Positions 22,928 through 35,444 are shown, counted from the stretch's first letter. The stretch: DNA of 64,000 nt from Dryococelus australis (GCA_029891345.1 CM056993.1:229181265-229245264); one strand, 5' to 3'. The notes: generated by a model not told the origin, from the letters alone. A program made the numbers and translations.

Positions 22928-23229
22928 ACACATAAGCCATTGTGTTAAATTGTTTTCACAGAAACCAACTATGATGTTTTCTAGTTAGAGCTTTTCTTCA
23001 GAAATGTTAGCAGGCATGTTGCATTATGTAGCAACTCCCTTCCTAACTCCTATGCCTCTCCTCTATTTCTACTGATCAGTACATCTTTTATCTCACACTC
23101 ACAATACCTCATGTTAGGATGTGGGCCTATGTGGAGGGTAGCTTGCTATAAATGGCTATTCATTAAGAGAGGGCATTCTACAAACCAACTTTATTAAAAA
23201 ACACTATTTTGAATACAGCGATACATAAA

Positions 23230-24778
23230 TATATACTAATATTATAAAGAGGTAGTGTTTGTGTGTTTGGTTGTAGGAGGTAATCTTCGAAACTACTCAT
23301 CTGATTTTAAAAATTCTTTCACCAGTAGAATGCTACGTTATCACTGAGTGTCACAGGCTATATTTTACTTTAAAAATCAATAGAGATCCCTACTAAAACT
23401 CCAATAATGTAACCCAAAATGTAAATAAATGACCTATAAAATTCCTTACATTGCGTGCGCTGCGAAAACTATTGATGATAGAACAAAATAATGTACTACG
23501 GCTTTGCAGGACGGACAGATTTGGAAAATAAAACATGCTGTGTGCTGCGTATGGCACCAATCTTAGAAGCTCTACTGCCATTATGGGGGGAGTTACTTTT
23601 GTGTTTGCTGGGGATTTTCGGCAGACACTCCCTGTAGTTACAAAAGGGACGCGTGCAGATATCATCAAAGCATGTCTTAAATCATTTCCCTTATGGAGTT
23701 CTATTCAACACCTAAATTTGTGAACGAATATGAGAGCCTATCTTGGTGGAGACACTCATAAAGATTTCCCACAATTGCTCAGACTTGGAGGAGGAGTTTT
23801 TCCTTCTTTAAATTTGGGCACTAATTCTGCTGAAATCATTTTTAATGAGATAGTCCTCAGATAGTCCACAGTCTGCACCATCTTATAGAAGCAGTATATC
23901 CGGGCCTCGAAAATTTACTAGAAAGAGACTTTCACTGGTTGTGTTCCAGGGCAATAGTATCGCCTAGGAACGACACTGTCAATGAAATCAACAATCTCAT
24001 TATACAAAGAGTTCCCGGCCAAGTCAAAACCTATAAGTCGATTGACACAGTCACCAATGTTGACGATGTCGTCCACTTTCCTCAAGATTTTCTAAATTCG
24101 CTTAATCCTTCTGGCTTGCCACCTCACGAACTATCATTAAAAGTCGGTACTCCTATCATGCTTTTAAGGAATATAAGTCCTCCTAACATGTGTAATGGCA
24201 CAAGATTGTTCATTAAAGACTTGAAAGAAAATTTGATTGTCACGACCATCCTCACCGGTCCAGCAGCCGGCCAGCTGGCAAACATCCCAAGGATTTCCAT
24301 GATTCCCACGGATTTGCTAATATCTTTCAAACTGTTGCAATTTCCCGTAAAAACATCATTCGCGATTACAATTAATAAGTCCCAGGGTCAAACTTTCTCT
24401 TTGGTAGGAATCGACCTACGAAAAGAGTATTTTTCCCATGGCCAACTGTATGTTGGTTTATCATGATTTGGAAGTCCCAAGAAACAGTACATTTTGCTAC
24501 CAAACAATAACAGGACGTCAAACATTGTCTACAGAGAATGTCTTAGCCAATAACATATTAAATACTTCTATCTCAGATAAATTGCATTGTAATATAATGT
24601 ATATTAATATGAAAAATTATAAAAAAGTAAAAAAATATCAAATAAAAATAGCAAAAAAACTTTAAATTATAATGTGCTTTTCTAATGCTTTAGGAGAGTT
24701 TACCCAACCTAATTAACGCCGGGTTAAGCAGTTTTTTTATCTTAATTGCACCCGTGCGAAGCCGGGGCGAGTCGCTAG
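23230..24778 (+). mobile_element. Helitron, internally deleted
   Basis: The 5' end TATACTAATATTATAAAGAG (23232-23251) is the conserved start of a widespread animal Helitron family, followed by the usual GTTTGTGTGTTTGG and CGAAACTACTCATCTGATTT. The 3' end CCCGTGCGAAGCCGGGGCGA, then GTCGCTAG at 24771-24778, has the subterminal hairpin region and CTAG terminus, and is followed by T as expected for A/T insertion. The leading TC of the 5' end is mutated. Only the C-terminal half of the helicase remains inside; the Rep/HUH nuclease and helicase N-terminus are gone. Confidence 0.88.
23535..24540 (+). pseudogene. Pif1-like helicase C-terminal remnant (Helitron)
   Basis: Helitron-encoded SF1B helicase fragment that in an intact element unwinds DNA during rolling-circle transposition. 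Recognisable blocks are MGGVTFVFAGDFRQTLPVV (motif III region, near 23585-23640), LERDFHWLCSRAIVSPRN (23910-23965), VNEINNLI, GTPIMLLRNISPPNMCNGTR (24146-24205), FAITINKSQGQTFSL (motif V region, near 24358) and GQLYVGLS (motif VI, near 24441), where the arginine codon expected after YVGLS reads TGA, consistent with a CpG to TpG change. A stop at about 23721 and frame damage at 23840-23890 separate the pieces. The Walker A region is missing, so the protein cannot be active. Confidence 0.9.
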
Positions 24779-25058
24779 TACAGTATAACAAGATTTACTA
24801 TAACTTTACTTTGGTATAACATGTTAATTACAAGAATACTGTTACGCAGCTAAACCCTAACCTTGTCAACGTTTTAATCTGGTAATTATAATGGGACCTC
24901 AAGATTGGGGATGACACCCTACTGTCTGGCCGGAATTATGCTCACCAATTATCAGAATTGTAGGATGCCGTCTGCCTGGAGCTCCTCCAGACCCTAAACT
25001 TCTGCTTCGTGCCACTCCGGCACTGATGTTGACACAATTCAAGTACTCGCTGGCATCT

Positions 25059-25075
25059 GGGGGGGGGGGGGGGGG
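25059..25075. repeat. Poly(G) tract, 17 bases
   Basis: Pure G run preceded by GCATCT and followed by TTAGGG, in a slightly GC-richer stretch (24900-25210) with a TATTTATAC motif near 25098. Confidence 0.95.
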
Positions 25076-25838
25076 TTAGGGTTCTGCGCTCTGACTATTT
25101 ATACTCTGGCAGCAGTGGGTCAGTCAGAGTTTGCTATCCGAACAGGGGGCTCGCAAGAATTCTATAGTCTGTACAACCTTAACTTGTGTGCAGCACCCTG
25201 GAGCCCTCCACAATTACATTAACAATTAAGTTGCATTTAAATTTACCACTCCATTAAGTATTTCAAATGCCAAATAAACAACAGACATAAACATACATTT
25301 TAGATGGCAGCAGCATTTTATATTGATCTTAAAATGTGTATATGTACAATTTCTGTTTGAAATACAGCATCACTGAAAAGCATATTTGTGCAGTGATCTA
25401 ATTCTACTAAATTTCTAAGTAACTTAATAAAATAATATATCACATATGTCACCACTTCTAAAATTATATAAAATCAAGGCTGAAGCAACAATTTGTTCAT
25501 TTACCAGTGAAACTATAATACTTAAACCTACTCAAAAACACAACTGATTTCATACAAATAAACACAGCAACAAAATATGGTTATCTGTAGTAGAGCAACC
25601 TGTAATGTTTAAACAACATTTTTTAATGTATTCGTTTGGACAATACAAGAGTTTAGATTTTTTGGAGTGATTTACTAATACTTTTAATTAACTTAATCAT
25701 AGACTAGATACCATTGACATATGATAAACACTAAAAATAATCCTGAAACTAAGCACATAATGAGCATATCAATCATGTAAAAGTATGTGTGAACATGCAA
25801 TAAATATTATTAATGTATGCCTTTCTCACTCAACTGAC

Positions 25839-26061
25839 CTCTGCACACAGCTTACGATCTTCTTTCCTTTCTGAAGAAACCATAATCTTGAAAGTGCTTG
25901 AGTCGGGGAAGTGTTCCCCCAAACCCCGCCTCAGAGTCATGAATGCAAGCTCCTGCTGCCCTCTATCCCAGTGCCACTTCGCCTTCTCGATAAACACTTC
26001 TTTCAGATTGCATTTCTGAGCATTCATTATGCAGTTGTATGCTTGATGATATGAGCCAGCC
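25839..26061 (-). CDS. ATR: ATR kinase, FAT-domain exon
   Basis: Internal ATR exon of 223 bases. The acceptor GTTTTTCACAG ends at 26062; the first exon base completes the lysine codon begun as AA by the exon at 47009-47290, and 74 codons follow to the donor GAG|GTCAGT at 25838. The peptide includes AGSYHQAYNCIMNAQKCNL, VFIEKAKWHWDRGQQELAFM and TLRRGLGEHFP; vertebrate ATR has AGHHQTAYNALLNAGESRL, YVERAKWLWSKGDVHQALIV and LQKGVELCFP. The similarity is strong across the exon, which forms part of the FAT helical solenoid. The ATG at 26027 is an internal methionine, not a start. No stops or indels break it. Confidence 0.96.
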
Positions 26062-26249
26062 CTGTGAAAAACAGACCACTGTAAGGGCTTATTCCAAAAA
26101 TATGTTCAATAAAGAAAGGAATTACAATGGAACTGCAGCATATACACCATGAATAGGCTATAGCGACACATTCACTATAGCAATAAAATTTTGAATGCAA
26201 TGTCATGTTAAGGTTGCCACATGATTCATTCCTGCGCTGATAGATATCG

Positions 26250-27050
26250 CACTCTAATTAAACGACTTCGCCCCATCTTGAACCAGAATCACCCGATGGG
26301 CAAGTCTCCTCTCAAACCAACAGTAATGGAGGCCGGACATGTGGTCTACCACAGTTGACAGGTTCTCGGCTTTTGCTGTTCATCACATCTCTACAAGAAG
26401 TAGTATCGTTTGCCACACCCCGAAGAAGCGATTATTTAAAATTTGTGGCTCCTGTCAAAACAGCGGGGATTCAAATTTTCTGCCGGTGAACAGAGAGTCA
26501 CAGCCACCACGAGCATATGAAGGCAAGATATGTCGTCACTTTGCACCGAGTGCCACAGCAGATAAGGATCCAAGAACCCATGTGTTACGTCAGAGCGTCC
26601 AACGCACCAGGGGCGGAAATGATTCCCTCCTACCCTTATGAGAGTCGTGAAGCTGAAAAAATTAGTATATGAGTTTCAGCGCTGGTCTCTGCTATACCTC
26701 TCACCGTTGTGAAGGCGCGAGGGTGTTAGCCAAGGGCAGAGTCCCTCACCCGCGCCGGTGACCGCGGAAGAACCAGTGGCCGTTGATGTCTCCCGCAGCT
26801 CCGGAGGACAGCCACCTTACAGAGGCCTTCAACTTCTTCAGCCGCCTATTCTGTCTCCAACGGTCACTCCTGAAGGCCGGCAACGACTACCAGAGGGTCA
26901 TGCCAGCATCATCCTCTACCACTTCCTCAACCTCTTTACTACCCAGGTAATAGAAGGTCACAGTGATGATGTTCCCTCTGGATACTCCATAAGATCTTAG
27001 CCAAACCACCTCTTCACCACTTGGGGGAAGACTCCTTCTTTAATTGCACG
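26250..27050. other. GC-richer block, no identified gene
   Basis: GC rises at 26690-26900 and two plus-strand ORFs are open (26339-26641, 100 codons; 26758-27000, 80 codons), the second Pro/Gly/Ser-rich. I recognise no motif. It may be another retroelement leader or LTR remnant like the blocks at 4430 and 9360. Confidence 0.3.
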
Positions 27051-27758
27051 GTTAGGTCCATTCAGCACAATCCTCTTCTATTAATTTAGGTATTTTATAA
27101 TTTGGTACATATTTTTTAATTAATTTACAACTCTGATCACACCACCAAACTACGTCTTTTATTGTTTTACCCACGTAGCCTTCACCTGGTATTAACGTAA
27201 CAACTTCTGCAAATTTCAAATTATTTAAATATATATTTCTATGATTTTAATTCAGGAGAGTGTAGACCCACTGTCGTAATTTTCTAAATATGTATTCGAT
27301 AAACATATTTTTTATATGATTTTAATTTCCTGTGTTCTCACTCTTGTAGATTTTGTTACCCTTGACCATTAAGGTTTTTATTATTTTAGAGATTACATTT
27401 CTCTTGCTTTAAGTTGAAACCAGCTACCGTGTAGAAATCACTACAAAGGCAGGTATACCACATCAATAAGAGGCAAACAGAACTCTGTCAGTGAGATGCA
27501 GTGTATCTCTCTGACAAATCTTTGGGAGTGCCCAAAGCATTATGTACACCCTTCCAGTCGTGGAATCAAGTGTGTCCGATAGTATCCTACTCTGCCCCAC
27601 TGGAGAACGGCCAAGTTGGACAGATATCTAACAGTTGTACTTAACCCTCAATGGAAAACTCACCTCAGAATCACTGGCTGCTACATGAATGTCCTATACT
27701 TTGTAATTCCATGGAGAGATGGAGAACGGCTGGAAGTGGGGCAACAAAGTGGATACAG

Positions 27759-27880
27759 TCGACTCTCAATCTAACGTTATTCAGGGGACTGCCAAAAAAC
27801 TCCATACATGTACGATTTCAGTAGATGAGGTTTCTGACATGTACATCGATAAAATACAACTTTTAACCTTATAAAAATTT
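27759..27880 (+). mobile_element. pogo/Tc1-like terminal fragment
   Basis: After TA the sequence reads CAGTCGACTCTCAATCTAAC, then CAGGGGACTGCCAAAAAACT and CATACATG, paralleling the fragment at 11637. The other terminus was not located. Confidence 0.5.
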
Positions 27881-28670
27881 ATGTTGCGTATAGTAAGAGC
27901 TGTACATTATCTGTGAATAAAGTTTTGATAGTAAACACAATAAAAATGAGAACTTCAGAAAAAGTATAACTGTAAATAAAACATTAAAAAACATTTCACC
28001 TCAACTGGTTTAAATAAATAAAATATAATCTCAAGGTACAGTATATAACTGATCGTATTCAGACACCAAAGGCAAGATGACCTAAAACTTTCAAACCCTC
28101 TAAAAATGAAAATAATCTGACATCAAATGCAAGCCAAATTTTGAATGTCCTGCGTGGACTCTATCAGCTGAGAGAACGCTGACAAGTTATCGATCTGGCA
28201 GTGTTTTCACAGTGGCTGGAGTAGGAGGGGTGGCGGTGGGAGGATTATCCCTCCACGCCGCTACATGTTGCAGACACCTTGCGCCCGTGGCAAATGTCTA
28301 CCTTTAAAGTAATTAGTAATATTTTACTGCAAAGAAAACTTGAGAGAGAAAGAAGAGTGAGAGAGAGGACGGTAGGTCGCGCCACACTGGTTGCTATAGG
28401 TAACCACTTCCCCTATCGTCAGGCATGTAAGGGGAAGTAGTAAGCCAGTCTCGCACAGTTGTACCATGCCGCAGTGTCAACAGACGTGTTGGGAAGACAA
28501 GACCATATACAAAATGCCGCAGAGCAGTTCTAAACGGCAGCGCGTGTGACTTTTTCACATCCAGTTACTAGACGTCATGTGTACACCGCCTTTATAAGAT
28601 GGAGATATGAAAATAAACTGCACAAAATTCTACACACAAAATAAACAAACCAACTAAGGTTGGAGCTGAG
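27881..28670. other. Intronic sequence, no recognised content
   Basis: Flank of the Gypsy element. A short GC-richer stretch at 28200-28470 carries no motif I can name. Confidence 0.4.
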
Positions 28671-29231
28671 TGATGTGCCATTCTGACACAACTAGTGCTC
28701 TACTTGTGTTTTTCTTTCTTTCTTGCATTTTGTGTCTGGTTTTTTTTTTAGGTAAAGTTTTTTTTTGTTTTGGCAAAGTCCTAAACTTATATTTAGCAAC
28801 AGTCAATTATCTTTTTCTATTTTTCAATTTAATATAAACTTAGTACAGTTCTTGCAGGTGCACCTTGCTCTAAAATTACCCTAGTAAGTTTTACCATGTA
28901 CAGTTTATTTTTTCTTTTTCACTTGTTCTCTCAATTTATTGGTTTTTATATCAATATTATTTGCAATCATGACGACTTAATATAAATGTAATATGTTTTC
29001 ATATGTCTAACCAGCCAGCAACTTGATATTATGGACTACTAAGAAATGATGTAACAAAAAATACTCAACCAATTATATTTTCATTACAAAAATATACATC
29101 AATGCCATCAGATACAAGTGTTTGACTTTTCATAATCTTTTTTCATATAAAGCATTGACTTGGTGATGTGCATAATGACCACACAGTTTTTTTTTTTATA
29201 GCTGCGTGAATAAGGGAGGTGGTTCAATAAC
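28671..29231 (+). repeat. 5' LTR of Gypsy A
   Basis: Starts TGATGTGCCATTCTG and shares with the 3' LTR the blocks TTGTGTTTTTCTTTCTT, AAAGTCCTAAACTTATAT, CTTGCAGGTGCACCTTGCTC and ATTATTTGCAATCATGA in the same order. It ends directly before the primer site at 29232. Length is about 560 bases. Confidence 0.88.
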
Positions 29232-29249
29232 TGGTAGCAGAGCGTGGTT
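29232..29249 (+). promoter_or_regulatory. Primer-binding site of Gypsy A, initiator tRNA-Met type
   Basis: TGGTAGCAGAGCGTGGTT: the first 12 bases are complementary to the 3' end of eukaryotic initiator tRNA-Met including CCA. The site abuts the 5' LTR. Confidence 0.8.
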
Positions 29250-29447
29250 GTGTTTTGTTACATGCTATGATGCATGTTTTTGCTCTCTGCCCTGTAAATA
29301 AGGCATGATCTGGATTGGTGTTGGGGGATAAGTTTTTTTTTGTTAAAATCTTATGAAAAGGGTACAATGTTTGTCATTTGCTTTTAATTTGTTGTGTGTC
29401 CTTGAACAAGCACCAAAATGCCTGTGTTTATTATACCAGAGTATTAG

Positions 29448-31330
29448 TTGAAGGAAGAACTTTCATATGAATTAAATATTAGGGGCATCACTCTTACATC
29501 TTTAGGTACTTCATTACGCAGTGCCCTTCAAGCTGATATTCCACCCAATATTAATCAGTTAAAGAATTTACATGGGGAACAAGAGTACGACGCATGTGCC
29601 ACAAAGGTGTTGGTTCTTATAAATAGCATTTCTGATTTAGACGATGCCACCTCATTGCAGTCATTACCCAGATTGAGAAATTGTTTGGTTCACTTAGAGC
29701 GACATTGTCATAATTTGTTAAACGTTCATGAAAAGAACTTGAAGAGATCCAAGTTCCCTCATTAAAGAATATCCTTGTTCAGGTTGCATCACTTTTTGAT
29801 ACTTTAAATCAACATGAAATTGGTCAGGTAGCCACGACCACTGAACATATAGTTGGCACAGCTTAGACTTCTGAGCAATTGTATAATATGACCCTAGGAA
29901 CACCTGTACCACTGAGATCCAACCTATCCCACCTGTTCCCATCATACCTAACCTAGGTAGCTACCCTTCACGTAATACTAGCACCAAACTCAGTTTATAT
30001 GGTGCTGTCCGTTCCTATAGTGTCTCTCACTCTTAGATTGCAGTATGCGGTGTAATTGACATTCACTCTCTTTTTCCAATACATTATTTCTGTCCTTAAA
30101 GCTGTCGTTCCTGTGTGCACTGTTGCCTGATGTGTTATATTTCTGCAGCCTTAAAAAAATATGCCATTTTCATTGTGTGCTTGCCATGCAATCACAATGA
30201 TAGGTTTTTTCACAGGTTTCCGTTTCAAAGGAGCAGCTTAGCTTTGAGTCGGAGGATTGGATTCCTTAGAGTTGTTATGGAGGTAAACAGATATAATTAT
30301 CCTAATCAGGCCGTTTCCTTCGCCACACATTTATTACTCAGCCTGCCAGTTACGTCGCAAAGCTGGAGTAATCTGGCAACACTGCTCTTCCTTCCCACTG
30401 TATTGCAAACTAAGAGTGGGACGCTCTATAGTACAAGTATTTTTACCACTGCACAATCTTTTTCTACAACCACTGGTGCAATGTGCATGCCTCCTATGTG
30501 CATGACAACTGCTATTTTTCCAAGTGATTTACAAGTGCATTCTAGTGTTTTTGGTAAAATACCACATCCCTTACAGAGAATGTTGAAGGATTTTCCTTCT
30601 ACAGATGGACTTCATGTCCCTAAATTTTTTGAGTTCTTGAAATCAACTGTCAAGTTGCAACAAAGTAAAATGATACCTGACAAACCACTTTTGGAAGTTA
30701 TATACCCCTTTACTTTTGGTCCACTAAGTGAGAGGACTCAATATGCCATTGCATAAGCATTCACATTCGATACTTACCATCAAGACATCCTAAATTTTTT
30801 TTCCCTTCCAGGCTTCTAACTGAATTGAGATTGAAGTAGTGTAACCAATTGCAAAACCCTATTGAACCACTTTCCATATATGTGAGTAGTATTAAAGAGG
30901 CCGCAGTCATTCTTAGGTTTGACGCTTCTGAAAGTGAAGTTGTAGACCATGTTTTGGAAGGCCTCATTCCACAGGAACGTTCACGTTTGGTGTTTCATAG
31001 TAAACCTAATAGTTTTACTGAGCTTGATAGGATGTGTATACATTCACAGAACATATACTATGTTGACCAAAAAAGAGAGATGTTTAAATTTAAAGCTTTG
31101 GACAGGTTACTCATAAGAAAGGTTCCAAGAAGTTTGACCCTAAAGACAAATAAAATATGATTGAAGGTAAATATTCTAACACAAAGAAACATCACAGAAA
31201 TTCTGAACAGGTAAAAGTTCAGCAAAATAAAAAATCTTGGGTTTCAAACAGCCATTATTGTAAGAAGGTAGCACATATTGCTCCCAAATGTAAGAAGTTG
31301 GAAAATAATAGGCATGAGAGCAAGAAGTGA
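29448..31330 (+). pseudogene. gag of Gypsy A (broken)
   Basis: Structural gene remnant. An N-terminal helical piece lies at 29448-29765 (SISDLDDATSLQSLPRLRN and similar). The capsid is spread over two frames: the end of the ORF closing at 30756 (FEFLKSTVKLQQSKMI, LLEVIYPFTFGPLSE) and 30849-31160 (IYVSSIKEAAVILRFDASES, EGLIPQERSRLVF). These are the paired capsid regions seen in many arthropod Gypsy Gag proteins. A nucleocapsid knuckle near 31240-31290 reads SHYCKKVAHIAPKC; the first of its CCHC cysteines appears changed to serine by one base. Between 29765 and 30115 every frame is closed. Confidence 0.8.
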
Positions 31331-32127
31331 GTGCCAACTCTCACAGGAAAAATAAGTTGGCTAATTCACAGGTAAATGTTCACATTTTACAAGCAGTAAA
31401 TTACTGTCATAGATTTCAACATTTGTTTGTCCCTCTTAAACGTAGTGTAACCAATATTGAAAATAATGTTTGTCATGTACATTTTCCTAACCTTATAGGC
31501 TATCAGAGGCCTTATACTCAAAGAATTGAAGTTGCATTGGGCTCTCTACAGGTTAATACCCTTGTTGATTCTGGTTCAGTAAAAACCATAATTTCAGACC
31601 AATCATTTAAGGAACTTAAGAATTTAAAACTAGTAAAATCTGTCGATGTTAACGATATTAAGTGCTATACTGCATCTTGTGATCCCTTACCCATATCATA
31701 ATGTGCAACAGTCAAGTTGCATATTTCTAATTTTACTTGGGTAGTTAAATATCTTGTAGCACAGAATTTGAGTCAAACTTATATATTAGGCGCTGACTTC
31801 AAGAGAAATTCAGACCTTGTTCTTAATATTCATAAAAACTACGTTTTCTTTAGGTTTGCTCCTGATCAGAAAATTTCGTTTTTTGGCTGTAATCAGCAAG
31901 TAAATGGTGATATAAGTACTGAATTAAATTCAGACCTAGGTGTTAATCCTACAACTCATTTAAGTGAAAAGAAGCGTACATTAATTCAAAACTTGTGTAA
32001 TCAGTTTCCTAATTTGCTTACCTCAGAATTGGGATTAACCAAATTACTTGAATACAAAATTAAATTGTTAGATAATGAACTAGTGAAGAGTCATCCCTAT
32101 GAATTTGTACCTACACATGACGCAGTC
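31327..32127 (+). pseudogene. Protease and start of pol, Gypsy A
   Basis: Aspartic protease region in one frame with a single stop at 31699. The active-site motif is VNTLVDSGSVKTIISDQ (near 31552-31602), and the conserved ILGADF follows near 31786. Downstream, NLLTSELGLTKLLEYKIKLL and HPYEFVPTHD resemble the linker before reverse transcriptase. Continuity ends at about 32127, where foreign sequence begins. Confidence 0.85.
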
Positions 32128-34045
32128 GGATGAACGTGAGACGAACGATGACAGAAATACTTATTGGTAATATGGGCGCCAGCGATGCATCCGAATCACC
32201 ACACTATTGAGACTCAGAGTTCTCACGGATGCTGTGGGTTCTGTGTGTACTTCTGTGTGTACTCCCTCCTACCCGTGCGTACTTACAAACACGTAGGCAA
32301 TACTAAACTATTACTAAATATCATTTGAAATAAACACTTAATAAAATACGTGTGGCTTGGACACTGTCCCTACTGAATAAAAGAGGTAAGTTCACTGTAG
32401 ACTTGCATTTATTGTTATTACTCATACAGATCAACATCCCAATGAAATTATGATAATCTCGGTCATGACTAGCCAATTCTGCTTGGGTGCTCCACAGCTC
32501 GCAATCAAGCGAGCGCACGCCTAGATGGATGATCTCACCAAGGTGCGTAAAAGCACAGCCTTCACAAGGAAAGAGGGCCGACTGCTGCTAGGGTGGACTG
32601 ACGGTTTTCCCTGAAGACAAGACACAGTGAATTACGCATGAAACCCTTAATATATGAAATCCTTAGTACATATTAACACGTGTGATTACTCGGCATCACT
32701 AATGCAAACTCGTCAGGGCTAGCCCTACAGTACATGGGTAGTGTGGTGACGGCCTATACACAGAGCCGACTAGGACAGGAATAATTGCACCGTACACAAA
32801 TTGCAAAATGACATAATCCCTCAACAGATACACGAAACAAGATGGGACACGAGATGAGTATTCACAATAACACACATAAGTGTGAAAACAATTTTAGATG
32901 GTATGGATGTCGCTGGGTGAAGTTCGTAGCGGACCATGTGGTGCAGGTGAAATTGCAATATTTCTTCGTGAAAACGGCAAATTAAATTCAGACAAAATAT
33001 TATTATTGTTCAGAAAATTATTCTCTTTACAATTTACGTGATTACAGGCTCGTGACATGCCTGATGGCGGTGAACTCAAACATGAACATGACAACATGGT
33101 CAAGTACAAAAAGCATCAATTTAAGTGAAATTACATGGAACCCTGACAATTCTCGGCGTCGGTCGGCCACGTGGTTATATGTGATGTTGCCGTAAAATAT
33201 AAAAAACATTAAAAATACCCTGAAATACATACATAAAAACAAAGCCCTTGAAATTGCGGGTAACAATAATGCAGAAATGACAATGAAATGCCACTAACAT
33301 AGGCAGATGACGCCTGATTCAAGTTGCATGGGTTGCATGACCTCTCCGACATCTTTCTTTTCCTTCTCCTCAATTAAGTTAAAAATGCCACAAGGGCGAA
33401 ATTAATGAGTAAAGCAGAAGCATAATTCTGGGGAAATGTCTGGCAAAAACATATGCAAGTAATGGTTAACTGGTAAACTAAATTGACTATTGAAACCTAC
33501 ATAAGTGAACAAAAGTTGTAGTGCATACTTGAAAGTGTCTTACCTCACCAGCTCTCCTCAACAGACTGTCCAGAGACAAGCTTCACCCAGACATAACATG
33601 GCTGCCTACGGGGTTCATATAAGCAGAAGTGCTACGCATGCCGAGTGAAATATTTTATTGTAGAAAATAAAATGGCACAAATTAAATTAAATAATGTTTT
33701 ACATTTTATAATTTTCTCATGAATTTTGCTTCTTATTTCAGTCTCTCTTTATGATGGCGTTCATGCCGGAATATTCATGTTCTTAATCTCGGTGCCGCAG
33801 GCACTTTGAATTTCATAACCAAACAATTTGAAAATAGCAACGAAAACTTGAAAACATTTTAAGATTAAACCATGCAAATACAAATATAACATTTTACACT
33901 GAAAAATAATATTTATGTGAGAGTTCAGAATTATTGGCCTCTTTGCGCAAGTGCAGGACACGTGACACGTGCGTGGTGAGTGCAGTCATGGGCTCTAGCG
34001 CCGCTGGCTGTTAGCGGGCGTCACAATTGGAGCTTTTGAGATAAC
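32128..34045. mobile_element. 1.9-kb insertion within Gypsy A pol
   Basis: The pol frame stops matching at about 32127 and resumes with reverse transcriptase sequence from about 34046-34087; the segment between has no Gypsy homology. It begins TGAACGTGAGACGAACG and ends GCGGGCGTCACA. It has a TATAAG motif near 33620 and GC-rich ends, and only short ORFs. It could be a solo LTR or a non-autonomous element; no clear target duplication or terminal inverted repeat was found. Confidence 0.55.
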
Positions 34046-35444
34046 AAGTTCAAGATTTCATGAATAAAAGGATAGAGCAATCTTCATCTCAGTATGCCAG
34101 CCCGACATTTTTGGTTCCAAACCTGATGGAAAACAAAGGATGGTATTTGATTACAGGAAATTAAATCAAAGAATTGAAATGGAATCTGTACCATTGCCTG
34201 ATCTCCATTCATTCTGCATTTAATTAGTTTAGTAAGTCAAAGTTTTTCGCTACCATTGATTTCAATGCTACGTATCATCAAATACCATTAGCAAAGGATT
34301 CAAAACCTGTCACTAGTTTCTGTGTACCATGCAACTTTTATAAATTCACACGAGTTCCTTTTGGTCTTGCCATGGGTGCACAAGTACTAACCAGACTTTT
34401 AGATCAAATTTTTCATGATATTAAATAGAAGTATGTATACAATTATTTAGATGATTTGGTGATATATTCAGAAGACTTTGATCACCATCTTAGTCACCTT
34501 AAAGCGGTCCTTGCCAGGTCAGAAAAGGCTGGTCTAACTGTAAATCCCGCAAAAGTTAAATCTGCAGTTCAAGAAATTTATTTTTTAGGTCACAAAATAT
34601 CTTCACAAGGCATTGCCATTGATCCGGACAGAACGCAGGCCATTAGAGATTTTCCTCCTCCAAAGGATGTTAAGGGTATAGCTCGTTTTATAGGAATAGT
34701 TCAAGTCTTCAGAAAATTCATACCACATCTTGCTGAAAAGGCTGTTCCATTGAACGAGTTGCGCAAAAATCTGCAAAATTTGAGTGGGGTCCAGAACAGC
34801 AAAGTGCTTTTGAAATATTAAAACAAGACATTATTAATCCACCTGTTCTCCGCATGGCAGATTTTTCAAAACCATTAATTTTACAAATTGATCCCTCTAG
34901 TCTAGCTGTCAGTGCAGTGCTTGCCCAAGAAGTTGATGGGGCTAGGCAACCTACAGCTTTTGTGTCTCGTATGCCAACTCCTCAGGAGCATAAATCATCT
35001 ACCATCTACGAGTTAAGAGTGCTTAGCAGTAGTATTTGGAATTGAGAAGTGAAGTTTCGTCAATATTTGGAACATTCAGAATTTCTTTTGGAAACTGATA
35101 ACCAGGCATTGTCTTGGCTTTTGGCACACACTAGACAACTAGGAAAAATAGGTAGATGGGCCGCCATGCGTATTTCTTCTTCAAAATTTAAGTTGCAGCA
35201 TATCAAAGGTATCCAAAATGTTGTGGCAGATACTCTTTCCAGAATGTTTGAGGGTTCTAATTCATCTGTAGATTCTGAAGATTCATCTCATTGTATCATT
35301 CTGACTGACTTTTCCCTTGCTTTCAAAAATATCCAGGAGCATCAAAATAAAGACCCAGAGTTAGCTCCTAATATCGAAAATCTTCAATCTGGTGCTGAAC
35401 AAAGACCTTCCTCATTGACCAAGGATGTGTGTGTTGAATTGTAA
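34046..35444 (+). pseudogene. Reverse transcriptase and RNase H, Gypsy A
   Basis: RT blocks in order: SSSQYASPTFLVPKPDGKQR (near 34081-34140), FDYRKLN, KFFATIDFNATYHQIPLA (near 34240), FTRVPFGLAMGAQ (near 34346), the catalytic box YLDD at 34444-34455, and FLGHKISSQGI (34585). Two in-frame TAG stops (near 34226 and 34427) and a frameshift at about 34765 break it. The tether and RNase H follow: FEWGPEQQSAFEILKQDI, IDPSSLAVSAVLAQEVDG, STIYELRVLS, LLETDNQALSWLL and NVVADTLSRMF (near 35217-35250), with one stop at 35045. These are the RH active-site regions. The YLDD aspartates are intact but the frame is not. Confidence 0.92.

Larger units (their letters stand above)
11278..25838 (-). other. ATR intron, about 14.6 kb
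   Basis: Intron with donor GAG|GTCAGT at 25838 and acceptor TTTTTATAG ending at 11278. It contains fragments of TA-target DNA transposons, a partial Gypsy element, a MITE, a possible gag remnant, a TIR element, a complete SINE and a Helitron, all listed separately. Confidence 0.9.
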
